Assembly: GCA_032622095.1 (NCBI GenBank) | Contig: CP136063.1 | Span: 206,139,934 to 206,203,933 of the forward strand | Direction of reading: 5' to 3' | From: Siphonodentalium dalli | Taxonomy: Eukaryota > Mollusca > Scaphopoda > Gadilida > Siphonodentaliidae | Length of the DNA: 64,000 nucleotides | Shown here: positions 11,630 through 23,510 of the stretch, in pieces | How positions within the stretch are numbered: position 1 is the first letter of the stretch | Layout of the letters: each line of letters starts with the position of its first letter | Notes under the pieces: model-generated | Databases searched by the model: none | Seen by the model: the letters and a program-made list of their open reading frames with translations, nothing else | What the model was told of the DNA's origin: nothing | Program-made: the position numbers and the translations under genes

Positions 11630-11715
11630 GACGACTTAGGAAATGTTCAGATAATAAGTTCAACAAACGACCGTTTGTTGAATTTATTATCGGAACATTC
11701 CCTCCAATGAATATG
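11630..11715. repeat. palindrome
   Basis: CATTGA...GGAAATGTTC-GATAATAA-TTCAACAAACG pairs with CGTTTGTTGAATTTATTATC-GGAACATTCCC...CAATG. The stem is about 35 bp. Confidence 0.7.
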
Positions 11716-11829
11716 GATCATTCTAAAATTCTATTCGCTTTCTCTCCATTTGTTATCTGCTTTTATTACATGATCACCCCTCCAAATAAATCATTGACCG
11801 TTCCAATGGATACTTTTATAACTGATCAT

Positions 11830-12050
11830 GTTTTGTGTTTGAGCTATAGAGGAAATTACTAAAACATTGAAAGAGACCAGTTATCAGGTAAACTCGCGTT
11901 TTTGAAGGCACACAACTCGAAAAATACTAAACGAATCTGAGAATGGTTTTCAGTTCTGGATGCAGGAAATTGAAAAAAAAAAAATTCTGAAAAAAATTGT
12001 TGCAATTAGTTACGGGTTTGGCATTTTTTCTCATAAATTCACTGGACTAT
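11830..12050. repeat. dispersed repeat copy (partner at 1473-1918)
   Basis: See the partner at 1473: the same ordered blocks AGAGGAAATTACTAAAACA, CACACAACTCGAAAAATACT and CACTGGACTATA. Confidence 0.55.
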
Positions 12051-12715
12051 ATTTAGAAAGGGTTAACTGAGGAAATAAGTAACGAAAAAATAGAGTGCGA
12101 ACATTTGCGCTCTGACAATTGGCCGCGGTAAAAATCCAGCAAACTCTGCATTCACCCCACGGTCAAAATCCTATGACCACATTGAAACAGCCGATACATT
12201 TACACGGTGGGGAATCACGTGGTTTCGAGGTTGGTGATTACCACGCATTCAAAATGTACAAACGCACACAAAAGATAATATATGAGGAACTGACACAAAA
12301 CATAGCATTTGGATTCGTATATATACGAGCATATGCTAGATTATTTTAAAAACAATTTGATACCATATCTCTTCTGAAATACTCAGTAGTTTTCTGTAAC
12401 ATTTGAAAGTTGCCAGTCGGAGGTTCGTGGAATACACAACTCCATACATCTATATAGGAGATTCCTTTCGACTTTGGTCATAATGTTAGAGCAAACAATT
12501 GTGAGGTTGGACACAATTGAGATATCAGCTTGTTTGAAAAATAGGATAGCATATGCTCATAGTTGCCAAAATTCTATGTAACATATCATTATCCTAGTTT
12601 ATTACCTTTGTCCTCGTTTCTGGTCGCGTTTGCGATCGCCTCGGCCATTTTGAATGCGTGGTACTCATCAACTCGAATCAACGTGATTCTCTACCGTGTT
12701 TAGAACGCAAAACCG

Positions 12716-13345
12716 TTCACGGAATCATCCAAGTGTCCGTCGACGTAAACAAGCTATAGTTGGTTGGGATAATGCTCTTTTACATCGAAGTCCCGTGTAT
12801 ATATCTTTTTATATCGCGGTTTAGCGTTGTTGACACAGTCAACTAAACTCCCAATATATGTACTAAAATGTCATAAATTGTTATAGTAAACCGGTTTATT
12901 CCATTTAAAATATTATATTTGTTCGGAACTCCACAAGCGTTTGCAACTGGAAGTAGTAATGTAATGAGAAAATTGTATTTTATCCTAATGTTTACATATT
13001 TCACAATAATACGAAATTATTTGACCTCGTGAAGTGACAGTGAATGTATATTAAATGTAAATAAACCGAGGTTAGTCCTAATTACGTGGCATATGCTGTG
13101 CTCAATTTAACATGAAAGTTATGATACAGCATTATGACCGTAAGTTGTCGCTCTTGCTAATATATAATATCATGTATTGATGCGAAGGGTAAAATTTATT
13201 AAATTTACAAAAAAACCCTCCATTGGATCTGGGCGTAAAGTCTGCTGTAGAAAGATATATTCACGGGACATTGACGTAAACGAGCATTATCCCAACCGAT
13301 TTCACTTGCTGGAAACTTGGACAAGGAATCATCGACATTTTCTAC
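12716..13345. mobile_element. inverted-repeat element ending next to the EGF4 exon
   Basis: The left arm, 12716-12805, contains GGAATCATCCAAG, GACGTAAACAAGC and TTGGGATAATGCTC. The right arm, 13255-13345, contains their inverse: GAGCATTATCCCAA, and GACGTAAACGAGC/GGAATCATCGAC in rearranged, partly matching form. The middle is AT-rich and non-coding. The element ends roughly 18 bp before the acceptor AG at 13362-13363. Confidence 0.55.
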
Positions 13346-13363
13346 AGAAACACTTTTCCACAG

Positions 13364-13565
13364 GTAAATATTGTGAGAGGAGTGTTGACGAATGCATATC
13401 GGCACCGTGTCAAAACGGCGGCTCATGCGTGACCGAAGTGTTGACATACCGCTGCGAGTGCCGTAGTGGATTCATTGGGAGTAACTGTGAAGTGAACGTC
13501 GACGAATGTGCTTCCGTCCCATGCCGTAACGGCGCTACATGTGTGGATCTCAACAACAGATACAA
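13364..13565 (+). CDS. exon: EGF-like domains 4 and most of 5
   Basis: The acceptor is TTTTCCACAG (phase 1) and the donor is AA|GTACGT (phase 2). It carries the last cysteine of EGF3 (KYC), all of EGF4 (SVDEC...CECRSGFIGSNC) and EGF5 from VNVDEC to NNRY. The phase-2 donor breaks EGF5 between its third and fourth cysteines. Joining to 27835 restores the codon as Asn and continues with CICEKGYTG, a perfect EGF continuation. Both EGFs have the calcium-binding start, and EGF5 also has the D...Y pair. An open frame upstream of 13364 (from 13177) belongs to an inverted repeat and is not coding. Confidence 0.88.
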
Positions 13566-13727
13566 GTACGTTATATCCTAGATCAGTGTCCCAACAGAGG
13601 TGGAAAGCCCGAATGCCATGGACTGTTTAGGGGTGAAAATATGACGGTATAACTCCCTCCCCTTGAATCCTGAATACCAGTTAGCATGCAGAGTGGGTGA
13701 ATACATATAGGTTACACGGCGTCCGAT

Positions 13728-13790
13728 TTATAAGTGAAATAAAGATCACAAGCGCCCGGAGGGCGCGCGTGGTGTTTATTTCACTTATAA
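13728..13790. repeat. GC-looped hairpin
   Basis: TTATAAGTGAAATAAA pairs with TTTATTTCACTTATAA. The loop is GC-rich (GCGCCCGGAGGGCGCGCG). Confidence 0.75.
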
Positions 13791-14689
13791 CATATTTATG
13801 ACACCCAATCAGCCAGAGAAATTAACAATCAGTGATGAGTTTCTGTAAAAATTAAATGTAGTCAGTCTTACAAACATGGTCCGGTGAATACCAATCAATA
13901 CCCCATGGTCGGTATTTCACCCAGATTGTTCAACGAATTGCATTTAAGCCGAATCATGACATTTCAATTTACTTTTGTGTTAATCGTTGATTAACTGGAG
14001 AGCACACTACACTTCTACTCTATTGTGCATTATTCCTACGTATCGGATTTATATATTCCATACATTCCAAGCCGGATTTATAATATCACAAACAGCACTT
14101 TAGACAAATGTAAGTTATTTAATGGGGTCAGGTTATGCCATGCGGTTGGTGTAAACAATATTTATTCCCAATACAAAACAAGATGCATATTTTAACAAAA
14201 ATGCTAATGGATGATTATGGGTGATTGGAATGGGTTGAGACAACAAGCCTATTGTGGTTTTTTTGTAAGTCCTCTCCCAGCTCGCTCAAATTTCCCGTAC
14301 TACATATATAAGGCTGTTCGGGCGAGTCAGGCGGTTGATCTCTGAATGCTCGTCATATGCAAACAAAAGCGACCGATTAACAAAATGAGACTCGAAAATG
14401 GGGAAAAAGGTCCATGCTAACTATCAAATACCACAATTTGTCACCATAAAAAAGTCGTGTACCAGCTTTTATGAGATTTATCGTTCCTATCGAGAAGCCA
14501 CGATTTTTTTCGCCCTTCATAATTTGTTAAATATTTCCGAATACCCAACTATATATGTGGAATCGCAGATTTGCCACAGTGCTTCTTCTTCCAGTTGCAG
14601 CTGTCGGTCATTTGCTGACCATTATTAGCCGTTGAGTGGAATTTTTGTTTTTGTATTTTTTATACTATTAATAAAAGGGTAGTTTTCGC
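13791..14689. other. unassigned part of intron 4
   Basis: No domain or repeat partner recognised. An open frame at 14398-14628 carries no recognisable similarity. Confidence 0.5.
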
Positions 14690-14847
14690 TTGTTTACTTG
14701 TTGGTGTGGTCGAAGAGGATGAGGGGTTTCAAGACTTCATGCGATAGTGTTGTCTTGAAGCCTTCTACATCCTCAGAAGATACGTACAGAGTCTTGTGTT
14801 AATTTATTCCATTGAGTGTAATGAATGTCAAAGTGAAGAAATTCAAC

Positions 14848-14890
<43 letters not shown>

Positions 14891-16480
14891 AATGAGTGAC
14901 CATTCTGGGATCAAAAGAGTATTTGCAATTGTCTGATGTTGTGCCTATCTGGATGAAGTTTGCTTTGTTTACAGAGGGTCGTGTGGTTTTGGATTTTGGG
15001 ATGAATACATTATTTGATTCAGAAAAGACGAGATTGTTATTTGTAAAGCATAGTGAGTCTGGATTTAAGTCGTCTCTCTTGTAGGCTTTGCCAGTGAAGG
15101 TTGTCAATCATATCTGTGACTGAACTGATGTTATGGAATCTGTTTTAAACATATCTGGCTGAGCGGCGTTGTACTTTTTCTATTTTGTCTATTTGTCCTT
15201 TGTGATGTGGGTCCCATATTGTATCGCTATATTCAAGTTTGGCCCTGACGAGTGCTTGATATGCTCTGCTCTTAATATCTATGGATGATATTTTGAGGTT
15301 TCTCTTTAAAAATCCAAGTGCGCTATTGCCATTTGATGTTATCTGATCAATATACTGATCCCAATTTAAGTTATTTTGGATAGTAAGTTCGAGGTATTTT
15401 ACAGATTTGACTTTGTTAAGTGTGTGGTCTTTGAGAGAGTAAGTAGCAGTTATAGGACATGTTTGCCTAGAGATGCGGAGGAGATTACACTTATCTGGGT
15501 GAAAGGACATGAGCCAGTCTTTCTCCCATTGGCTAGCTGCATTTAGGTCATAATGTATTTTAACGGCATCGTTGTTATTCTTGACAGCACGGTATATGAT
15601 GCTGTCGTCAGCAAATAGTCTTAGAGTGCTGTGTTTCATGTAATCGTGAAAGTCCTTTATGTACAGCAAGAATAACATAGGCCCCAGGATATAGCCTTGG
15701 GGTACGCCTGATTTAACGGAGATTGAATAAGAACTTTGGCCTTCAAGAAATAATGTCTGTGTGCGGTTTGAGAGAAAGTTAGAAACCCACGAGGAAGTTT
15801 GCAGATCAACGCCATAATAACTCAATTTGTGGATAAGTCTGGAGTGAAGGACCTTATCGAATGCTTTTGCGAAGTCCATGACAATAATATCTGTTTGTAA
15901 TCCAATGTTGTAGTTGTGGTATAGCTCTTGAGTGAAGTCAATTAATTGAGTTTCACATGATCTCTTGGAGCGAAAGCCGTGTTGTTTGCTGTACAAGATA
16001 TCCTGTTTTTCCAAATGACGCATTATGTTACTTGCTATGATATGTTCTAGGACTTTACAAATGATACATGTGTCAGAGAGACTGGGCGGTAGTTGATTGG
16101 ATCAGATTTGTCCCCCTTTTTGAATACTGGTGTAACAATTGCAGTTCTCCAATCAAGGGGTACTGTCCCAGTCTTCAGAGAGAGATTAAAGATTGATGTA
16201 AATATTGGTATTGGTGCAATAGTGTACCTTAGAGTCTTAGGGATCTGCCCGTGAATCTTGTCAGGCCCCATAGCCTTGTGTGGATCTATCTTAAACAGGA
16301 GGTTTTCAATGCCCTTTTCGCTGACTTTACTGTAAAGGTGTTCTTAGATAGTGGCTTTCGTTCTCTTTCGGAATACATGGACTTCGTGTCAGTCTCATTC
16401 CGATAATTGTGAGTTCCGAACACCCACATTGTTACTATTATGATGTCCACACACTGTTCGTGTCGCCATTTTGTTGGCAT
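14690..16480 (-). mobile_element. decayed LINE, RT domain to C-terminus
   Basis: Read on the minus strand from about 16340 to 14690. The upstream finger segment has [19 protein letters not shown] and [19 protein letters not shown]. Then comes the RT palm: KQHGFRSKRSCETQL, DFAKAFDKV (motif A), GVPQGYILGPMLFLLY (motif B), LRLFADDSIIY (the catalytic FADD box) and the later HPDKCNLL and KYLELTI. The C-terminal stretch SSVTDMIDNLHWQSLQERR follows after a frameshift near 15150. At least two frameshifts (about 16050 and 15150) and stops break it, so it is dead. The family is CR1/jockey-like; I cannot fix the clade. Near the C-terminus, the frame reading YSFDPRMVT...QWNKL is split by a fragment of 28S rRNA at 14822-14890. 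Confidence 0.88.
14822..14890 (+). rRNA. 28S rRNA gene fragment (pseudo), ending at the R2 cleavage site
   Basis: The sequence TGTCAAAGTGAAGAAATTCAA, then CCAAGCGCGGGTAAACGGCG, then GGGAGTAACTATGACTCTC and TTAAGG is the universally conserved 28S segment that ends at the R2 non-LTR element target (CTTAAGG|TAGCC). The next bases here are AATGAGTGACC, not TAGCC. TGAGTG occurs on both sides (14813-14818 and 14893-14898). Removing the fragment plus one repeat restores the LINE frame ...RMVTQWNKL. It is therefore an insertion into a LINE rather than part of an rDNA unit. Orientation is opposite to the LINE and the same as the host gene. Confidence 0.85.
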
Positions 16481-16589
16481 TACCGCCTCCTTTGTTGATA
16501 ATTACGCCACATAATCAACGCCTAATCACCTATACAGAGGTGTGATCAACAACACCAAACCGCCTTAATTACTCGAGGAATAATCAACA

Positions 16590-19500
16590 TTGTAGTCCGG
16601 CCGCCAGGTCACGGATGCGTGTTTTGGCGTATAAAGTTTTTTTCTCTGCGGATTTTGTAAATTCAGGTATCCGACATCAAGATTTTATCGCCTGGCCATC
16701 TGTCAGCCTTGAGCAATTTTTTTTATAGCGCCCTAAAAAGTATACCCCCCCCCCAATTTTTTTCACAGACGTAAAACCAGTTACTTGGAATTTATTGCAA
16801 ACTCACATGACTAATCTAGTAAAATATATACATTTTCATGAAGCTAAGGTATAATGACACTATTTTGGCCCAAAATTGAAACTCACCATCCAAGATGGCC
16901 ATCAAAATGGCCGCCGGAAGTTGAAAATATATAATTTTTTCACAATTATCTTCTAGATCAGTTCATGATGTTTGGAACTGGTTGAGTAATATGACTTTAT
17001 TTTGTATTTTTTATATTAACTGATCATTGGAGCAATTATATATGCCATTATTGGGATCCTATCCGCTTGTGATCCCTCAAAAATTTGATTTTACAGAAAG
17101 CGGTATAAAATTTCACAAAAAATCACAACTGGGATTCTAGTCATATTTCAACAAGACATGAACAGAAGGTTGCAATTATGTGAGGCATACCATTACATAT
17201 GAATATTCCAACTCACTGGAACCAAAAATCTTACTTTGGCTCAAAATGGCTGCCAAAATGGCCGCCAAAATATGGAAAATGGTAAATATTGCCCTAGGGT
17301 GTCCCGCAATCGCTTACAAGTTGTGGTTGATGTTCAAAATTGGCTATTCTGCCTTCTATACATTGAATACTAACATGTCTGCTGCACCAGGGTTAATTGT
17401 TACTGTTATCGCCACTGACATCACCAAAAATATTGGACTTTTCTCTCAAAAACTTGACATAAATATCGGCAAAAATTAACTTTTCAGGTTTGGATCATTT
17501 TTTCTAGTAATATGTAACTATCTTTAGATTGAAAGGTGTTTATTGTATTGGTCTATCTTAAATGTGTCACAATACGGTGTTTATAGACCAATTTGCTCAA
17601 AATGGCTTCCAAAATGGCAATCAAATTGGTAAAATTTATTTTTTAACATATATCATTATAACATTATATATATAACATTATTCTCTGCGTTATCCGAAAA
17701 TGTAGCAAATTGTGACTCACTTGGTTATTATACGTGTTAGGTAATTAACTGACAACTAAATGTTCTATTATGGTTGTCCCAGTTCCGAATGGGGCATGAC
17801 AAATTCATTTTAAAGTATGGAAATTTGCGGATAACCTCTTTTGTGATTCTGACCATATTATTGAAAGGAAATGGGCAGAACTTTGAGACGGAACTGAGAT
17901 GAACCATAATATGTGGCTCTTCTGGTCCATTGTGATAAACCAATATCAACTGGATACAGGATGGTTGCCAAGATGGTAGCCAGGGAGTTACTCCATGTGA
18001 GGTGAATAGGTATACATGGAGTTAGTGTATGTCATGAATGATGTGAATATTTATACAATGAGTGACTATATGGTTATGAGTGTGTTGTCCATAGTGAGAT
18101 GTATGTGTATACAGGGAGAGGTCATGGTCATGGGTGGGGTGAATCGGTATGAATGGTGTGACTGCATGGTGTATGGTTGTGTGTATCATGTACGGGTGCA
18201 CCTTGTGTGCCTGTATGGACATTGATGTGGTGTATGGATGTAGCTACATGGTCATATATGTATTGATTATATATATATGGAGTGACTGTAAGGTCATGGG
18301 TGGGATGTACATGTGTTTCTGTATGCTCACGAATGGGGTGTGTGGACAAATAGTGAGTGATTTTATGGTCAGGGGTAATATGTGTGGTATACATATTCAC
18401 CTCACCATTGGCCATATCACTCACTGTATCCTTATTTGTCACACCATAGCCGAATAGCCACGAAATATATACTAATACACCCCAGCCATTTCAGTATAGT
18501 CACTCCATGTGAGCATATGCACATCACCCGTGGCCATATAGCCACTCGCTATATACGCATACACCTCGCCCATGACCATATAGCTACACGATTGTATATC
18601 CGCATAACCTACACATGACCATACCGCCACGAGTTGCCAAGCAGGAACACCAGGTAAACTCACACACCTGACAATTTAGTCACTTCCTGCATATATATTC
18701 ATTACATTGATGATCATACAGTCACTCCTTGTATACCTACTCATCACACCATTGACCATACAGTCACTACCTGTATACATATTCCACACACAGTCATATA
18801 ACCACTCGATATATACATATGAAGCTCACCCTAGACCATAGAGTCACTCCAGGTATACATATGCAACTCACCACTGGCCATTCAGTCCTTCCAGATATAC
18901 AAAATCCCGCACACACGACCACTCATACCATCCATACTTGCATATACACCTCACATATGACAATTCAGCAATGCACTGTATAATCATACACGCCATCCAT
19001 GATCATACAGCTAATCCCTACACACCCACCAATGATAATACATCCACGATATATATACATATACATCCCATCCATTACTACAAGGACACTTCCTATATAC
19101 CCACACGATAATGTCCACCCAGCTTACTCCAGGTATGCATATTGACTTCAATCATGACAGTACAGTCATTCCATGTATACCACACATTACCCGTAACCAT
19201 AAAATCACTCACTATTTATTCACACCCCCATCCATGATCATACAGAAAACACATGTACATCCCACCCATGACATTACAGTCACTCCATATATATATAATC
19301 AATACATAGATGACCATGTAGCAATATCCATACACCACACCAATGTCCATACATGCACACTGGATGCACCCGTACGGGATAGACACAACCATACACCATA
19401 CAGTGACTCCGTGCATACCGATTCACCCCACACCTGACCATGACCTCTCCCTGTATACCTATAAATATCACTATGGACAACACAAGCATAACCATATAGT

Positions 19501-20985
19501 CACTCATTGTATACATATTCACATCATTCATGACATACACTAACTCCATGTATACCTATTCACCTCACCTCTGATCATAGAGTAACTCCATGTCTACCAT
19601 CTTGGCATCAATCCTGTATCCAGTTGATATTGGTTTATCATAATTGACCAGAAGAGCCATATATTATGTTTCATCTCAGTTCCGTCTCAAAGTTCTGCCC
19701 ATTTTCTTTCAATAATATGGTCAGAATCACAAAAGAGGTTCTCCGCAAATTGACATACTTTAAAATGAATTTGTCATGCCCCATACGGAACTGGGACAAC
19801 CATAATAGAACATTTAGTTGTCAGTTAATTACCTATCACGTATAATAACCAAGTGAGTCACAATTTGCTACATTTTCGGATAACGCAGAGAATAATGTTA
19901 TATATAATATTATAATGATATATGTAAAAAAATAAATTTTACCAATTTGGTTGCCATTTTGGAAGCCATCTTGAGCAATTTGGTCTATAAACACCATAGT
20001 GTGACACATTCAAGATAAACCAATACAATAAACACCTTTTAATCCAAAGATAGTTACATATTACAAGAGAAAATGGTCCAAACCTGAAAAGTAAATTTTT
20101 GCCGATATTTATGTCAAGTTTTTGAGAGAAAAATCCAATATTTTTTGTGATGGCAGTGGTGGCAACAGTAACAATTAACCATGGTGCAGCAGACATGTTA
20201 GTATTCAATGTATAGAAGGCATAATAGCGAATTTTGTACATCAACCACAACTTTGCAGGGCACCCTAGGGCAATATTTATCATTTTCCATATTTTGGCGG
20301 CCATTTTGGCAGCCATTTTGAGCCAAAGTAAGAATTTTGGTTCCAGTGAGTTGGAATATTCATAAGTAATGGTATGCCTCACTTAATTGCAACCCTCTGT
20401 TCATTTCTTGTTGAAATATGACTAGAATCCCAGTTGTGATTTTTTGTAAAATTTTATACTGCGTTCTATAAAATCGAATTTTTGAGGGAACACAAGCGGA
20501 TAGGACCCCAATAATTGCATGTTTAATTGCTCCAATGATCAGTTAATATACAAAATACAAAATAAAGTCATATTACTCAACCAGTTCCAAACAGCATGAA
20601 CTGATCTAGAAGATATTTGAGAAAAAATGCCATATTTTCAACTTCCGGCGGCCATTTTGGTGGCCATCTTGGATGGTGAGTTTCAATTTTGGTCCAAAAT
20701 AGTTTCATTATGTCTTAGCTTCATAAAAATATATACATGTTACTAGATTAGTCATGTGAATTTGCAACAAATTCCAAGTAACTGGTTTTACGTCTGGGGA
20801 AATCGGGGGGGGGGGGGGGTATACATTTTAGGGCGCTATAAAAAAAATTGCTCAAGGCTGACAGATGGCCAGCCGATAAAATCTTGTTGTCGGATACCTG
20901 AATTTACAAAATCCGCAGAGAAAAAAACTTTATACGCGAAAACAAGCATTCGTGAATTCCGGGTGTTTGGCGACCGGACTATTGG
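16590..20985. mobile_element. giant foldback element (about 4.4 kb), arms about 1.8 kb
   Basis: The left arm, about 16590-18395, is the inverse of about 19170-20985. The match includes the termini (TAGTCCGG...TATAAAG against CTTTATACG...CCGGACTA), poly-C (about 16745) against poly-G (20805-20819), the ATGGCCGCCAAAATATGGAAAAT block (17260) against its inverse (20280), and ATATCAACTGGATACAGGAT (17942) against its inverse (19612). The inner parts and the loop (18000-19560) are a degenerate minisatellite of about 45 bp built from CACTC-ATGTATACC-AT-CAC-CCATGACCATA. Open frames in both arms (17180-17479 and 19939-20382) are the same sequence read twice and mirror the inversion. No transposase was recognised. 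Confidence 0.85.
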
Positions 20986-21013
20986 ACCAGTCAGTCGCCG
21001 ACCTTAACCATGT

Positions 21014-21740
21014 GTGACCAACACACAGTTAATATGTAGCCTCGGTATGAGTATTGTCTGGACCAACCAAAAAGTTCTAAGCATAAAAAGCTTTAACCGC
21101 ACAATTTCTGGCAAACTACGCGACGTATACATACAAGAATGGTGGACCACAATATCTAAATCAAGCAAGTACGCATTTTACCGGATTATAAAGCCAAACT
21201 TTGAAACAGAGAATTATCTAACCCTAGATGATAACAAATGAGTTAACTATATTATGGCCTTCCGGACAAGAAACCACAAACTCCCTATAGAACATGGTGC
21301 TTGGACAAATACGGATTACTCAGACTCAGACTCAGGCACACTATGTAATCTTGAAATCGGCGACGAATATCACATGGTAATGAAATGTAGGGAACTTAAT
21401 GAACTTAGAATAAAATACCTGAAACCCTACTACTACCAGAGACCTAACACTCACAAACTAGCCGCTCTTTTCAACTCCCGAAATCAAAAGACAGTTAAAA
21501 ATCTATCAGTTTTTATTAAGAAGATCCTAGAAATATTCAGGTCCGCCTGAGGCTTATTACCACCCGCCTGACATATTGAAACAACGGAATACCGTCCAAC
21601 ATTTATATATTCTATTATTAAGCCATATATAATATATACATGTATACCTGTACTGACATATATTGTATATTATATCCATATATATCTGTAATGTCTTAAT
21701 TTGACGATCAGAATAAACAATTGAATTGAATTGCTGTGTG
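21014..21740 (+). mobile_element. 5'-truncated LINE, C-terminal tail
   Basis: Same family as the LINE at 8010. It has YIQEWWTTISKSSKYAFYRI, an in-frame stop at 21241, then AFRTRNHKLPIEHGAW and the zinc-knuckle TLCNLEIGDEYHMVMKC with the coding end at 21550. The 3' UTR ends AATAAACAATTGAATTGAATTG, a short TTGAA-type tail typical of CR1/L2-like elements. It lies directly outside the right end of the giant foldback element. Confidence 0.8.
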
Positions 21741-22099
21741 ATATTCCAGGCAGCTTGAATGGGATAAGAACACTGTACACACAAAAAATTCGTCTCAATC
21801 AGGAGCCATCGATAGCTATAATACAATGCACTCAGTTCGTTAAAATTCTGTCTGCCTATAACTCCGGATGCTGTTATCGTCAACCAAACTTTCTACGCCC
21901 TTCACACATTTGTCTGTTCCTTTTGAAAAGATACAATTATAAAATCGGTCATCGCCAGTTGCACCTGTTTTAGTCGTCGCAGTAAACTCAGCCGCACTGT
22001 GTTCATTGACTGGTTTTGAGACACAAAACATCAGTGCTCATTTTGTCAAATTACGAGATAGCCACAGTCGGAGAAAAGACTTATACCGTACTTTCACAG
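21741..22099. other. unassigned stretch between two LINE remnants
   Basis: No recognisable domain. An 80-codon open frame at 21731-21973 lacks family resemblance. Confidence 0.45.
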
Positions 22100-23149
22100 A
22101 ACAACGACTCTCGTTGTGTTGAAATCTCACACACAGCCATCACAGCCCGCTGCTAAAAAAACACAAGCTTACCAGACTATTTCTCTGATAACTATTTCCC
22201 AGAGCTCAGCTAATATGGGACCATCCAAAAGACATGTTCATCTCTGGAATACTACATGCTATGCCAAACGACACAGATCTAAGGACACTCAGAGAAAATG
22301 TATTCGCAAGTGCACACACTCATTCTTCTGCTCTGCATCACTATAACCTGAAATGTCGTGTCTAACGGGACCCATATCTCGGCGGATTCCCAGTTAGTAG
22401 CCGAGGCTTCTTGGGCGATTTGAGAGAATGTATAAACAGAACAAAAACATCTCATATTCAGACTGATCGTCGACCAAACGACGCGTCAACGGCTTGCCCT
22501 TGCAGCAGCGTGTGGATCCAGAATAAGTTAGCTGAAGTACTTGCAGACATCACTGTTCTTAAGGCGAACAATTCGACCGCCACGAATAATATCCATCGTG
22601 ACGTTAAGTTAATTAAAGACAATCAGATCGAACTAACAAAACGAGTATATACCCTGGAGAAAAATTCGAACAACAAGTGGTCAGGTGCAATACCAATGCA
22701 AAGTGAGTTGAATATGTTTCTGAGAAGTGCTCCTCGCTTGATCAATCTCTTAATAGGTTGTACAATGAACGCTGCAACGGCGTAGTAAGCCTGAAAAAAC
22801 AACTCAAAGTTGTGCGAAGAGACATCACAAAAAACACCGAGAAGCACGAAGAACTTCTCAAAAATATACAACTTTTGTAAAAGCTGACACTCTCAATAGC
22901 AAACTTGTATCTATCAGAAATGGGTAATGGGTAAATGGGAAATTTAATAACATTTGTACAGATATTCAGCAGTGTCTTCCACAAATACACCGACGTCCGC
23001 TAGAATCCAGTCGCTTACCAAGGACTATCACCGCTCGTTTAGTGATTCACAAAACGCAGAAGAACTGTCGTCAACACCTGGTACCGAACTGGAGAAAGCG
23101 ACAGAAAATCCAGCGCCAAAGTCAGGCGAATTCTCTCATGCCGATCCTA

Positions 23150-23510
23150 TTAACCCTTTACCCAAAAAACCGGCCAAAACCGGCCAAATAAAGCTTCAAC
23201 AGCCTAAAATATCTTCGGTCTGTCTCAATAGAACCATACAAACATGGATATCATTGGAACCGGCTCCTTGACAACATTGTGATAGTTACAGTTATGCCCT
23301 GTGCCAATGCATTCTCTTATATATGCGAGTCGACCATAGGTGGATCTTTAAATTACTTTTTACCATTTTTTCTTACATTCTTTAACAATTTTATAATTTT
23401 TAATGTGTTAAGCCAATGCATTCTCTTATATATCTGAGGCGACCTATGGTCGACTCGCATATATAAGAGAATGCATTGGCACAGGGCCCTTCTGTTGGGT
23501 AAAGGGTTAA
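23150..23510. mobile_element. TTAA hairpin MITE, copy 1 (inside LINE ORF1)
   Basis: Flanked by TTAA (23150-23153 and 23507-23510). Ends are CCCTTTACCCAA...TTGGGTAAAGGG, the CCC/GGG plus TTAA pattern of piggyBac-type elements. It contains ACCGGCCAAAACCGGCCAAA and an internal hairpin at 23412-23480. The left hairpin is truncated after CGACCATAGG at 23340. It splits LINE ORF1, so it is younger than that LINE. Confidence 0.88.

Larger units (their letters stand above)
6703..13363 (+). other. intron 3 (6661 bp), repeat-rich
   Basis: Contains a palindrome (7154-7316), a 5'-truncated LINE (8010-9158), a CA/C microsatellite (9311-9383), a small direct and inverted repeat cluster (10026-10470), a TA-flanked hairpin MITE (10733-11191), a palindrome (11630-11715), a dispersed repeat (11830-12050) and an inverted-repeat element ending just before the next exon (12716-13345). 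The remaining stretches 7317-8009, 9384-10025 and 12051-12715 show nothing I can assign. Confidence 0.7.

Noticed and set aside
14896-15084. Plus-strand open frame
   Set aside because: Shadow of the LINE coding sequence on the minus strand.
18016-19549. Many overlapping open frames on both strands rich in His/Tyr/Thr or Met/Val/Tyr
   Set aside because: They are translations of the 45-bp minisatellite at the heart of the foldback element.
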